Of a DNA stretch of 53,161 bases, positions 34,549 through 44,107 are shown in pieces. The DNA comes from Saprospiraceae bacterium (GTDB lineage Bacteria > Bacteroidota > Bacteroidia > Chitinophagales > Saprospiraceae), in assembly GCA_028285085.1 (NCBI GenBank), contig JANQQI010000037.1, forward strand, positions 1 through 53,161, written 5' to 3'. The position numbers and the translations under genes are program-made. Within the stretch, counting starts at the first letter, position 1, and every line of letters begins with the position of its first letter. The notes under the pieces were generated by a model. The model saw only the letters and a program-made list of their open reading frames with translations. It searched no databases and was not told the DNA's origin.

Positions 34549-35046
34549 ATAGTTTTGCAGTAATTCGCTGCAATATAGGCCCCTTTTGTTATCGATTCTT
34601 GTACATATTTTGCTCAAAGTTTATGTTGTTTTGCAACGTATAGTAGATTCTCCTAACTCGTTTGTTGAATTGACAACACGGCCTGTTTCCTTTTAAGCCT
34701 TAACTTTCTCTCTCATTTAGGGCAAGTAAGATGTATTTAAATCCCAATCCATTAAGTAAAATCCATCAAATTTACCCAAACGGGTTTAAAGTAATAATTC
34801 ACCTCTCACTTTAAATCAATTTGAAATATCAAATAAAGTGATTAACTTTTCGTTCATTTCAAACGCATCTTTCAGTCAAGAGCGTTTACTGTTTAATATT
34901 GCGAGAATATCTATCATCACCACACGACCTCCGTACTGGAACACCCTCGCAGATCGGCCATAGTGCCGCAGTCGACTATTTGACAAAAAATACAAGCTGA
35001 GAACCAGAACCCAGAGACAAAATTTTGGATAAAACACTAATCGCTA
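34549..35046. other. Intergenic region upstream of paralog 2
   Basis: About 500 bp, AT-rich except for a GC-richer part at about 34920-34980. No ORF, hairpin or matched -33/-7 pair that I can defend. Confidence 0.3.
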
Positions 35047-36495
35047 ATGAAAAATCACCGGTTATGGAGGTTTACGCAGGCGCTAAATGCTCGTGAGAAA
35101 AAAGCATTCATTGAGTTTGCAAAATCTCCGTTTCACAACAAGAATGTTCCCCTATCACAGCTTGTCCAATTATTCTGTGAGCATTCGACGGACCCAATTA
35201 CCAAAGAAGAAATTTTTACACAAATCTTCCCGGATGCTAATTTCCAGCTTACCACCTGGAAAAATTTACTTAACAAAGGCATTAATCTATTCATCGATTT
35301 CATGGCCAACTTACAGTTGCGTAAGAAACCTATCCAAACAGAGTTACTTACCTTACAATACATTGCCAGAGATGCGAGTACCAACCTGCGAGAATTCATT
35401 CCATTTCGTGAAAAACGCACCCTAAAACTCCTGGATCAAGAACCTGATGGCAGCCAAAAGCTGATTTATCAAAAGCAGCTCTTTGAACTCTTATCGGGGC
35501 ACCACAATTACGCTGGCCAACAAGCCGCAATGGTTGAGCGGCAGCTCACCTTATCTAGACAACATCAGGTGAGAATCATATTGGATGTTTTACGTATGGC
35601 GGTACAAAACAAGAGCATACAACTCTTGCAGCCCAGTGCAGCCGATGCGTTTAATCACAAGCTGCTTATTGCCATAGAGGACCTCCCCTATTTTAAGAAC
35701 ATAGTTGAGCAAGATACGATCTTACAAATCTATTACGCTGCCTATCAACTCTCTTATTCGGCTACTGAGGCGTTATATCTTCGTTTACACACTCTCTTTA
35801 AAACGCATTTCGCCTCTATCGTTGCCAGTCATCAGATGGAAATCGTATCGGTAATGTGTTCTTATTGTATTGGTGGCATCAACCGTGGAGAGGCAAAGGC
35901 CAGTAAGGATCTACATGAACTTTACACCTTTTGTGCAGATCATACGCAACTATTCCAAGAAGGGTTTTTAGATGAACGACATGTCCATAACTTTATTCTC
36001 AATGCCTGCCGCCATCAAGCATTTGATAAAGCAAACGAACTACTCGACGCTTACCGAAAACTCATTCCATCAGAAAGTCGTAAGAATTTCTACCAATATC
36101 ATCTTGCTTATATTCGCTTCCAACAGTCCCATATTCAAGAAGCATTAGCACTTTTGCAGGATGTGAAATTTGAAGAAGATTTTTACTACATTGGGCATAA
36201 GTATCTTATTCTTCAATGCTACTATTTGGAAGAGGCTGAAGATTTATTACACTATAACCTAGAATCTTTTCGGGTGTGGTTGACTCGAAACCAGGGCATG
36301 GCAGAAGAACGACGCGAGAATCATCTCAACTTCATTAAGATTTTTAAGTCTTATTTACGTCTATTCTTTAGCCGAAATCTGGTTAATAACAAAGATTATC
36401 AAGCGAAGCTCAATCAGTTGCAAGTAAAAATGCAGGAGACGCCTAGGTTACACAAGAGAAAATGGCTACTCTCTTTGGTTGACAATCAACTCTAA
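35047..36495 (+). CDS. Helical-repeat protein of unknown function (paralog 2)
   Basis: A 482-residue, probably all-alpha cytoplasmic protein, paralogous to the gene at 32627-34042 over its whole length but strongly diverged. Shared landmarks are SPFHNKN (27-33), EEIFTQIFPDANF, YCIGGINRG, a run of TPR-like helices (FYQYHLAYIRFQQSHIQEAL) and NLESFRVWLTRN. Both copies keep the same spacing of these landmarks, suggesting a fixed fold. No enzyme motif is visible. It ends with a stop codon that overlaps the convergent smc stop by 4 bp. The family seems characteristic of Saprospiria-like genomes, which is a recollection, not a search result. Confidence 0.75.
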   Translation: MKNHRLWRFTQALNAREKKAFIEFAKSPFHNKNVPLSQLVQLFCEHSTDPITKEEIFTQIFPDANFQLTTWKNLLNKGINLFIDFMANLQLRKKPIQTELLTLQYIARDASTNLREFIPFREKRTLKLLDQEPDGSQKLIYQKQLFELLSGHHNYAGQQAAMVERQLTLSRQHQVRIILDVLRMAVQNKSIQLLQPSAADAFNHKLLIAIEDLPYFKNIVEQDTILQIYYAAYQLSYSATEALYLRLHTLFKTHFASIVASHQMEIVSVMCSYCIGGINRGEAKASKDLHELYTFCADHTQLFQEGFLDERHVHNFILNACRHQAFDKANELLDAYRKLIPSESRKNFYQYHLAYIRFQQSHIQEALALLQDVKFEEDFYYIGHKYLILQCYYLEEAEDLLHYNLESFRVWLTRNQGMAEERRENHLNFIKIFKSYLRLFFSRNLVNNKDYQAKLNQLQVKMQETPRLHKRKWLLSLVDNQL

Positions 36496-39400
36496 GACAC
36501 GACTTCTAAACTAGAGGAATGCTCTAATTCTCGAAAATCTACCGCATTGACACTAGACACCCCTTGCTCGGGCATATATACACCATAGATCACATCCACG
36601 GCGGCCATCGTCTGTTTATTGTGGGTCACGATGATGAACTGCGACTCTTTGGAGAACTTACGGATAATCTTATTGAATTTATCAATATTGGCATCATCCA
36701 AAGGCGCATCTACCTCGTCAAAGATGCAGAAAGGTGCCGGTTTGAGCAGATAGAGTGAAAAGAGAAGTGCTGTGGCCGTCAGGGTTTTCTCTCCCCCTGA
36801 TAACTGATTGATACTTTGGGGGCGTTTACCTTTTGGCTTAGCGACGATTTCAATAGGTGATTCGAGTGGATTCTCAGTATCCAACAACACCAAGTCACAA
36901 GTATCGTCTTCGGTAAATAAAGTTCGGAAGACATCGATGAAATATTCCCTGGCCTTTGTGAAGGCCTCGATGAAGTGAGTGGTAGCCGTTTCTTCGATCT
37001 CTTTGATCGTTTCCAATAAAGATTTTTTGGCTTCGAGAATATCGTCACGCTGTGTGGAAATATTATCGTAGCGAACCTTCATTTCATCGTAAGCTTCAAC
37101 CGCCATCGGATTGATTTCGCCGTAGTTATCCAGTCTGGTTTTCAGGCGATCCACTTTGGGTTGTAATTCCTCCGGCTTCAAATCAGGGTTAGGTTCCTGA
37201 TTAATGATATCGTTGATCTCAATATTGAATTCTACCCGGAGTCGCTCCCCAATTGCGGTCAGTTCCAGTTTTAGATCTGTGAACTTGTCTTTGAGATTAT
37301 TGATCAACGATTGCGCATCTTGTCGTTGTCGATTCAGCTTGCGCAATTCATCCTCAATTTCGTTGATCCCACCGCGGGCCTGGAAGTAGCTTTGTTCCGC
37401 TGCCGTCAGGCGCTTCTCGCGTTCTTCTTTCTGATCGTAGGCGGTGAGTAACTCGGCTTCGAATACTTTGACCTTTTCCACAATTTCCAGCAACTCACTG
37501 CTCGCCTCCGTAATTGACTTTTGGTTCCGTTCCAAACTGGACTTGGTTTCCGTCATTTGATTTTCCCGGAAAGTTAACTCCCGCTGAATGGTCGTCACCT
37601 TGTTCTGCTGCCGAATAAACGCAATGTTCTTTTCATTGTAAGCCGTTGAAGCCGCGCTTAGCGCTTCCGCTACCTGACGATACGAGCCATCGGTTTGCGA
37701 TATCTTCTCTTTAGCTTTATCCGCCAAGGCTTTTTTATCTAATAGATCGGCATCGATTTCCTTGTTCGCTCGCTCTAAGGTTAGTATTTGCAAGTCGGCC
37801 TGATCTTTCTTCTGATTGGCGTCGCGCAAGAAGGTTTCAAAGTTTTCCAGGCGCGTCATCAGGGACACCTTTTGCTGAGAAAGCTGGTTGAGTGCTTCGC
37901 GCTCACGGTTAATGGCCGTTGTAGATACCTGGCTCTTTAATTCTTCTAACTTTGATTTGTAAGTAAAGAAGGACGAAGACAATTTTTGTTCTTCTCTTTC
38001 CAGCTTTTTGATTGCCTTTTCAAGGACTTCAAGGTTCTTTTTCCGACCGATTTTCTTTCCTTCAAACAGTCCAACGGAACCGCCCGAGATGCTAAAGCGA
38101 CGCTTGACAAAACGGCCACTTTTCGAAAGTAGTACCATCTTATCGTCCTCCGATTGTTGAGGTAAGTCGTCTTTATCCGTTACCAGTACATTTTCGAGCA
38201 AATAGTGACACAAATTGCGGTAAGGCTCGTCGGTTTCGATCAGATCGATTGCACGCTGCGTACCGGGCAAGAGTGCCATTGGTGGTTGGTAGTTTTTGAA
38301 CGCATCAAGAATGAAGAAATTGGCCTTACCCTTCTGTGAACGCCCTAATAATTTGATCGCATCGTAAGCATCTTCCAGACGTTGGACAACGTAATAATTC
38401 AGATAAGGCTCCAGATAATTCTCAATGGCCACCCGATATTCCTCCTTACAATAGATCAAATCCGACAACAAAGGGGATTGCTTGGCCCACTCTTTATTCT
38501 TATTCAAAAACTTGATCGATTCGGGGAAGCCCTCAAGATTCTCGACCAGACTTTTGGTCAGTTTATACTCATTGCGATGGGCATCCAGCTTACGATTGAC
38601 ATCGCCAATTTTCTTGCGGAACTCCTCAATCTTCTCCTCGGTATTGGCCATGGCATTTTGCCGTTCAATCTCCGCTTGCTCCATCTTTTCTAGCGATTTG
38701 GCCTTTTCATGACGTTTCGCTTCAATGGCATTCAATTGCTGTTCTAAATCACCAATTTCTGTTTTGCGCTGCTTGATCGCCTGATCACTTTGTTCATTGT
38801 CGCGCTTGAGATTTTGGATTTGATTTAAGTTGATCGCTTTGCTCTTTTCCAGCTCAAACAACAAGCGTTCAATGGTTTGTTGTTCGGCCAGGATATCGTC
38901 TAATTCCGCTTTAAGCGAACCGTGGTTTTCCCGAATATCTTCCAGCTTTTGTTGTACTTCATCCAGTTCATCCTCCAAACGCGCTTCTAGTCGCTTATCT
39001 TCATTCAATTGACTACGGTAGTACTCGATATCTTCATCCAATTGGCGAATACGACTCTCCGCACCGCTCACCTGCTCATTCAGTTTCGCCTGATTTTGTT
39101 GGATGAAACTCTTCTTTTGATTGAGAATATTGCGATCATTTTCTTTAGAGCGAATTTGACCGACCAATTCATTTAGATTGCGCTGAGCTTCGGATAGATT
39201 CTTCTCCTTATCGAGATTTCCCTTTTTATCTTCCTCTAATTTGGCCTCTAATTGACGCCCCTTGATTTCTAATTCTCGGTAGCGATCCTCTTCTTGCTCC
39301 AGTTTTGATTTAATCTCCTTATGGCGAACTTTATAATTCCCCAATTTATAGATCGCCAATTGAATACTCAGTTCACGATATTGATCTTTAAGCTCGTAGT

Positions 39401-40043
39401 AACGTTTGGTCCGCTTCGCTTGCTTCTCGAGTTGTTTGAGTTGGGTTTCAATCTCGAATAGAAGGTCTTCAATTCGATCAAGATCTTCCGTGGTATTTTT
39501 GAGCTTATTGAGCGTTTCGCGCTTACGCTTCTTGTATTTTGAAATTCCGGCAGCTTGTTCGAACATGGTCCGCCGTGAATTATTACGATTCGTCAACAGA
39601 TCATCTACCATGTTAAGGGCAATGATCGCATACGAGTTTGAACCGATCCCGGTATCAAGGAAGAGAGACGTAATATCTTTTAGTCGACAAGGCACATTAT
39701 TGAGGCGGTATTCACTATCGCCCGAGCGATATAGAATTCGCGTGATACTGACCGTATGGTACTCAGTTGGAAGGAGGTTTTTAGTGTTTTCAAAAGTCAA
39801 TGAAACCGAGGCCATTCCCCCGGATTTACGTTTTTTGGTACCGTTAAAGATAACATTGGACATTTTTTCCAAGCGTAGCTCTTTACTTTTTTGCTCACCC
39901 AGTACCCATCGAATGGCATCCACAATATTGGACTTACCAGAACCGTTCGGCCCGACAATACCAATCACATCTTCATTAAAGTTCACCACCGTCTCGTTGG
40001 CAAAACTTTTAAACCCCTTGATTTCTAGACTTTTTAAGCGCAT
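36492..40043 (-). CDS. smc: Chromosome segregation protein SMC
   Basis: An 1183-residue SMC ATPase that compacts and separates replicated chromosomes with ScpAB. The start is set at the ATG at 40043 (MRLKSLEIKGFKSFA), 6 nt after a consensus -7 element; the longer frame to 40061 is not needed. Walker A GPNGSGKS is at 31-38. Two very long coiled coils (about 165-500 and 680-1000) flank a hinge domain (about 515-675, FPESIKFLNKN to EGKKIGRKK). The C-terminal head carries the ABC signature LSGGEKT (Ser1082) and Walker B FCIFDEVDAPLDD. Length is typical. It is the last of seven minus-strand genes but has its own candidate promoter. scpA and scpB are not in view. Confidence 0.96.
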   Translation of the reverse strand: MRLKSLEIKGFKSFANETVVNFNEDVIGIVGPNGSGKSNIVDAIRWVLGEQKSKELRLEKMSNVIFNGTKKRKSGGMASVSLTFENTKNLLPTEYHTVSITRILYRSGDSEYRLNNVPCRLKDITSLFLDTGIGSNSYAIIALNMVDDLLTNRNNSRRTMFEQAAGISKYKKRKRETLNKLKNTTEDLDRIEDLLFEIETQLKQLEKQAKRTKRYYELKDQYRELSIQLAIYKLGNYKVRHKEIKSKLEQEEDRYRELEIKGRQLEAKLEEDKKGNLDKEKNLSEAQRNLNELVGQIRSKENDRNILNQKKSFIQQNQAKLNEQVSGAESRIRQLDEDIEYYRSQLNEDKRLEARLEDELDEVQQKLEDIRENHGSLKAELDDILAEQQTIERLLFELEKSKAINLNQIQNLKRDNEQSDQAIKQRKTEIGDLEQQLNAIEAKRHEKAKSLEKMEQAEIERQNAMANTEEKIEEFRKKIGDVNRKLDAHRNEYKLTKSLVENLEGFPESIKFLNKNKEWAKQSPLLSDLIYCKEEYRVAIENYLEPYLNYYVVQRLEDAYDAIKLLGRSQKGKANFFILDAFKNYQPPMALLPGTQRAIDLIETDEPYRNLCHYLLENVLVTDKDDLPQQSEDDKMVLLSKSGRFVKRRFSISGGSVGLFEGKKIGRKKNLEVLEKAIKKLEREEQKLSSSFFTYKSKLEELKSQVSTTAINREREALNQLSQQKVSLMTRLENFETFLRDANQKKDQADLQILTLERANKEIDADLLDKKALADKAKEKISQTDGSYRQVAEALSAASTAYNEKNIAFIRQQNKVTTIQRELTFRENQMTETKSSLERNQKSITEASSELLEIVEKVKVFEAELLTAYDQKEEREKRLTAAEQSYFQARGGINEIEDELRKLNRQRQDAQSLINNLKDKFTDLKLELTAIGERLRVEFNIEINDIINQEPNPDLKPEELQPKVDRLKTRLDNYGEINPMAVEAYDEMKVRYDNISTQRDDILEAKKSLLETIKEIEETATTHFIEAFTKAREYFIDVFRTLFTEDDTCDLVLLDTENPLESPIEIVAKPKGKRPQSINQLSGGEKTLTATALLFSLYLLKPAPFCIFDEVDAPLDDANIDKFNKIIRKFSKESQFIIVTHNKQTMAAVDVIYGVYMPEQGVSSVNAVDFRELEHSSSLEVVS

Positions 40044-40049
40044 AGCGTG

Positions 40050-40057
40050 CAAAAATA
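40050..40057 (-). promoter_or_regulatory. smc: Candidate -7 element of smc
   Basis: TATTTTTG on the minus strand, an exact match to TAnnTTTG, 6 nt before the chosen smc ATG. An ATTG with a 17-nt spacer lies upstream. It implies a very short or absent leader. Confidence 0.5.
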
Positions 40058-40119
40058 CCAAAAAATGGTCATATCAATTGGCTACTGCTTGGAGAAATTT
40101 CATAGCTTTTTTTCCACAT

Positions 40120-42375
40120 TTAGTTGAAAAATGCCTGCAGGATTTCGGTTAAATTGGTGATAAAAGTATCGACATTTTGGGTATTAAAACACAATGGTGG
40201 CTTGACTTTCAGCACATTATCGTAAGGTCCGTCGGTACTCACCAGGATAAACCGCCGTCGCATTTCATTCTTGATGGTCGCCGCTAAGGCCGTGGCCGGC
40301 TTTTGATCCTTAGGTTCTATCATTTCGATGCCCAAAAACAGGCCCGAACCACGAATATCCCCCAGACATGGAAAATCAGGCTGCAACTCTCGCAGCCGCG
40401 CCTGAAAATATAGCCCGGTAAGTCGCGCCTGCTCCTGTAGTTGCTCCGCTTCCAGAACTTCAAGGACCGCTTGGCCAATACTACAAGACACAGGGTTTCC
40501 GCCAAAAGAGCTAAAAAATTCCATTCCATTATTAAAGGCCTCCGCGATAGCAGCTGTCGTGACTACCGCTCCCATAGGATGCGTATTACCCATCGGTTTA
40601 CCCAGCACAACAATATCGGGAATGACGCCGTGCATCTCGAAGCCCCAAAAATACTCTCCCAATCGACCAAAGCCCACCTGCACTTCATCACTAATGCATA
40701 GCCCTCCCTTCTCACGAACCATCGCATACACCTCTTGCAAATATCCAGCGCTGAGTGGTATTTGCCCACCGCACCCCACAATAGGCTCAGCAATAAATCC
40801 AGCCAAAGGTTCAGATTGGAGCGCGAGGCGTTCTTTCAGTAAATCGGCATAAGTTCTAGTCGTCGCTTTGGGAGATTGCCCCGCACGATAAGCATCCGGC
40901 AATGGTGCCACGGTGACGTCTTTGGAAGCACCTTGTCCGCCTTTACCGTTGAACTTGTAGTGGCTCATTTGAATTCCCGTCGTTGTATTTCCGTGATAGC
41001 CGTGCTCCATGATGATCATGTGCTCCGCACCAGTGTAGGTGCGTGCCATACGTACCGCTAAATCACTGGCTGCACTACCACAATTGAGAAAGAAAACCTT
41101 GGACAGCGGAGCTGGCAATTTAGCGAGCAATTGCTCCGCGTATTCGGTCAACTCAGGATATAGATAGCGGGTATTTGTATTCAAATTAGCGATAGCTTTC
41201 TGGCCAGCTTTGACCACCGTAGGATGACAGTGTCCCACCAACGGAATATTATTATAAGCATCCAAAAACGTATTGCCGTCCAGATCATACATATACTGGA
41301 ACGCAGCCCCCGCCATAGGAATGGGTTCTTGATAGGACAAGGATAAGCTACCGCCAAGATATTCTTGTCGCTTACGCAACAACTCAGCCGGTAGGCTGTC
41401 AGATGTCGCTGGCATCTCAGCGGCAGATCGAAATGCAGTTTTTGCCTTTATGGGATTAATGGAAATCCAACGTTCCAGCAAATCCCAGGCGGGTCGTTCA
41501 CTGATCGTGATATAATCACTGTCTGGTTGTTGTAATTTGCTGAAGGCAGAATTACAAACGCTCACGCACAGCCGCAAGGCAACCAAGTAGTACAAAGCAG
41601 CCAATTCATTCGCTTCCAAAGGCATCACTTTATGATAAGCGCTGACTACGGTTTGAGCAACTTGCAGAGGATCAGAAGCTCCCATTACGGCATAAGCCAA
41701 TGCAATGGCTAATTCATTGATCAGTGGAGAATAACAGGCATCCCCAAAATCAATTAAGCCACTCACTTGACCATTTCGTACTAATAGATTCCAATCATTG
41801 GCATCACCATGGATGGCCGCTCGCCGAAATCCTTGATACTGCTCTAGTACCTTAGTTTCAAATTGTAAGAAAAAGTAATCGACAAGTTTGCGCTGAGCAG
41901 CATTCTTGATGTAAGGCAAATAGGATCTATTGAGATAGTAATGTTGCAAATCCCAACGGTGACGCCGCGCGATAAAATCTCCTTGAGAAAAGTCCTGACT
42001 GGCTTGATTGAGTTTACCTAGGAAGTGGCCTAAGGATTGTAAGAGCACCTCATCTTTGTCCACCTCCGCGAAAAACTGACCGGGTATAAAAGTCAGCAAA
42101 CGGCTGAAGGTCCCATTATCATTAACTTTGGGATGAACCGCTTGAATGGGATAAGGAATCTGATCCTTTAAAGAAGGCGCTAGATGGTGTAGTAAAGCAT
42201 CTTCACTGGTAACAAACCGAAATAGCTCTGGTGTATTGGCATACAATTTCAATACAAAACGTTCCTTCTCAAAATCAAGGCGATAGTTTTCACTTTCATA
42301 GCCTTCCATTTTGACGATCCGATCCGGTTGGCGATCCGGGAAATAAGAATGGATGGTAGTATCGAGGTTTTTCAT
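40120..42375 (-). CDS. Fusion of APH-type kinase and class III aminotransferase-fold phospholyase
   Basis: A 751-residue two-domain enzyme. The N-terminal half (about 20-290) is an aminoglycoside phosphotransferase/choline-kinase fold with the catalytic loop [11 protein letters not shown] (Asp191) and the metal-binding [12 protein letters not shown]. The C-terminal half (about 330-751) is a PLP-dependent class III aminotransferase fold with the PLP Lys593 in [10 protein letters not shown] and the DEVQVGFGR motif. The LGKPMGN(G/T)HP context is the one seen in the phospholyases ETNPPL (AGXT2L1) and PHYKPL (AGXT2L2) rather than ordinary transaminases. Together with a hydroxylysine-kinase-like domain this suggests phosphorylation of a hydroxylated amine or amino acid followed by elimination of phosphate and ammonia in one polypeptide. 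Substrate unknown. Confidence 0.88.
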   Translation of the reverse strand: MKNLDTTIHSYFPDRQPDRIVKMEGYESENYRLDFEKERFVLKLYANTPELFRFVTSEDALLHHLAPSLKDQIPYPIQAVHPKVNDNGTFSRLLTFIPGQFFAEVDKDEVLLQSLGHFLGKLNQASQDFSQGDFIARRHRWDLQHYYLNRSYLPYIKNAAQRKLVDYFFLQFETKVLEQYQGFRRAAIHGDANDWNLLVRNGQVSGLIDFGDACYSPLINELAIALAYAVMGASDPLQVAQTVVSAYHKVMPLEANELAALYYLVALRLCVSVCNSAFSKLQQPDSDYITISERPAWDLLERWISINPIKAKTAFRSAAEMPATSDSLPAELLRKRQEYLGGSLSLSYQEPIPMAGAAFQYMYDLDGNTFLDAYNNIPLVGHCHPTVVKAGQKAIANLNTNTRYLYPELTEYAEQLLAKLPAPLSKVFFLNCGSAASDLAVRMARTYTGAEHMIIMEHGYHGNTTTGIQMSHYKFNGKGGQGASKDVTVAPLPDAYRAGQSPKATTRTYADLLKERLALQSEPLAGFIAEPIVGCGGQIPLSAGYLQEVYAMVREKGGLCISDEVQVGFGRLGEYFWGFEMHGVIPDIVVLGKPMGNTHPMGAVVTTAAIAEAFNNGMEFFSSFGGNPVSCSIGQAVLEVLEAEQLQEQARLTGLYFQARLRELQPDFPCLGDIRGSGLFLGIEMIEPKDQKPATALAATIKNEMRRRFILVSTDGPYDNVLKVKPPLCFNTQNVDTFITNLTEILQAFFN

Positions 42376-42379
42376 CCAT

Positions 42380-42387
42380 CAAAGGTA
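42380..42387 (-). promoter_or_regulatory. Candidate -7 element of the kinase-phospholyase gene
   Basis: TACCTTTG on the minus strand, an exact match to TAnnTTTG, 4 nt upstream of the ATG at 42375. No clear -33 box was identified, and the position predicts a leaderless or near-leaderless transcript. Confidence 0.45.
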
Positions 42388-42453
42388 GAGGATGCCCCGA
42401 TGTGGCACAAGCCTTAAGGGTGGATTTTTGAATGAACTTTACAAACTACTTCT

Positions 42454-43089
42454 CTATTCATATCCTTTAGGAAAACGATTCACAACGCGGTCGCTGTGCC
42501 TTTGATGGTAGTCATCGAGCAAAGCCTGCTCTGATTCAGAATTTAGGGTAGGATTGTCGGTATAAAACCCATTGATTTGACGTTGGCGGCTGGCCTCGTA
42601 GAGCGTAACGGCACAAGCCACCGAAATATTTAGACTTTCGGCCATACCCCACTGCGGGATAGTAAAATTGCCATCAGCATAACTCAAGGCTTCTGTACTC
42701 AGGCCATCTCGCTCGTTGCCAAAAAGTAATGCAATCGATTGAGTTAAATCCAGTTCATAAAGCGATTTCGCGGACTTTGTCAGGTGAGTAGCCAAGATCG
42801 TATTATATCGGCTTCGGACGTGCTTAAAACAATCAGCAGCATCTGTGTAAAGGTGAACATCAACCCAACGACGTGTTCCCATGGAAGTCCGCTTGCCAAT
42901 TTTTACTTGTTTACGTATTAATTCCGGCTCAGTATTTAAAACAAAAATTTCACATACCCCTACGGAGTCACACGATCGCAATACCGCACCGATATTGTGC
43001 GTATCGTGAACATTTTCCATGATAACCGTCAGGTTGGTTTGTCGCTGGGATACCACCCGACGAAATTTTTCCGCACGACGAGGATTCAT
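42454..43089 (-). CDS. trmH: TrmH/SpoU-family RNA 2'-O-methyltransferase
   Basis: A 211-residue SPOUT methyltransferase, most like TrmH, which methylates the 2'-OH of G18 in tRNA using S-adenosylmethionine. The three SpoU motifs are present: ENVHDTHNIGAVLRSCDSVG (motif 1, with the catalytic Arg), IALLFGNERDGLS (motif 2) and the knot-forming IPQWGMAESLNISVACAV (motif 3). There is no N-terminal L30e-like domain, as in TrmH rather than RlmB. It starts 41 bp after the DUF4846 gene and is followed by the kinase-phospholyase gene. The exact RNA target is inferred from family resemblance. Confidence 0.9.
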   Translation of the reverse strand: MNPRRAEKFRRVVSQRQTNLTVIMENVHDTHNIGAVLRSCDSVGVCEIFVLNTEPELIRKQVKIGKRTSMGTRRWVDVHLYTDAADCFKHVRSRYNTILATHLTKSAKSLYELDLTQSIALLFGNERDGLSTEALSYADGNFTIPQWGMAESLNISVACAVTLYEASRQRQINGFYTDNPTLNSESEQALLDDYHQRHSDRVVNRFPKGYE

Positions 43090-43130
43090 AACATTGAATT
43101 ATGTAAAAATTCCACCTTCCACGAACGAAG

Positions 43131-44105
43131 TTACCGAAAACGTTTCAAATCGGCCAAGGAAAAAGTCCACTCCGGGGTGTATAGTTGATCTACTTCTTCT
43201 AAAGGATACCAGGGTGAGAGTTCAGTTTGAGTAGGATTCTTCAAAATATGCATCTCTTGAGCCGGCATATAACTTTGCGCAAGGAGAAAGTATTTTTTCC
43301 CCCGATGATCTTCCACCATATCGACTACAATGACTGCGTGTCCCGGAAAGCCGCCCTGAATAAAAACATCGCCAATCGCCATTTCTGTATAGGATACCGC
43401 TTCCATTTCCTTACTCAACGAGGCTGTCCCGGCGTACGAGAAAATAGAGATGAGGTATTTTTGAAAATTGGCGTAAGAAAAATCTGACTGCGCCCCCACA
43501 GAAGTAAAAGTCACTTGATTCCCCCGGATGCGTGGCCTGCGGCCACGCGCCCAATCAGAAAAGCCAACGCGATCACCGCTAGTGAAATTGAAATGAATGT
43601 CCGTATAGTTTTTTGAGCTGTAGAGATACTCCGCTCGAAGTCGCATCACGGCATCCGCACATTGCTGCAAATCACGACGCCCCACGTCGATACAAATTAC
43701 CGCCTCATGCGCATTCTGATTGCCTTTCAAGGTACCATCAAATAAGTGTACAGCACGCCCAGTTTCTTGCACAGGTAGATGACGTAGCCAACTCGCAAAA
43801 GATGACGAGTCAACAATTGTTCTTTGACTATTGACGGGTGGAGTAATTAATCGGGCTAATGAACCAACACAGTGGTCTTGTTTAGGCCAGGCATAGTTGT
43901 GTTCTGGTTCCGGCAAAATATCGGGAATAATAGTGCTATCTATCGTTTCCAGCTTTTTCTCATCGGGAAAGTGCTCTTCTACCGACTTTATTTCGATCAA
44001 AGCAGTCTCTTCGGGTACCTTAGAAGGTGCAGATGTTGAAGATTGACAACTCAAGAACAGGAAAACCCCTATCAATGATATCAGAAAACCGTTTAAAATC
44101 ATCAA
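43131..44105 (-). CDS. DUF4846 lipoprotein
   Basis: A 324-residue lipoprotein. The signal peptide ends in the lipobox FLFLSCQSS (Cys20). The mature domain (about 75-320) matches the DUF4846 pattern: SFASWLRHLPVQ, VHLFDGTLKGNQNAHEAV, then IDVGRRDLQQCADAVMRLRA with the family's invariant Asp and Cys, and a GFPGHAVIVVDMV strand-loop near the end. The GHAVIV segment with the earlier Cys and Asp recalls cysteine-peptidase or transglutaminase-like folds, but the catalytic role is unproven. It sits 2 bp after the aldehyde dehydrogenase, so the pair is likely translated together. Confidence 0.85.
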   Translation of the reverse strand: MMILNGFLISLIGVFLFLSCQSSTSAPSKVPEETALIEIKSVEEHFPDEKKLETIDSTIIPDILPEPEHNYAWPKQDHCVGSLARLITPPVNSQRTIVDSSSFASWLRHLPVQETGRAVHLFDGTLKGNQNAHEAVICIDVGRRDLQQCADAVMRLRAEYLYSSKNYTDIHFNFTSGDRVGFSDWARGRRPRIRGNQVTFTSVGAQSDFSYANFQKYLISIFSYAGTASLSKEMEAVSYTEMAIGDVFIQGGFPGHAVIVVDMVEDHRGKKYFLLAQSYMPAQEMHILKNPTQTELSPWYPLEEVDQLYTPEWTFSLADLKRFR

Positions 44106-44107
44106 GT

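Noticed and set aside
35047-36495. Reading the paralog pair as a toxin-antitoxin or phage-resistance pair
   Set aside because: Both are long, similar to each other and separated by over 1 kb; no toxin motif or overlap exists.
39406-40152. A 248-codon plus-strand ORF opposite smc
   Set aside because: It is the antisense shadow of the SMC N-terminal head; its Ser/Arg-rich translation is typical of a reverse-complement frame.
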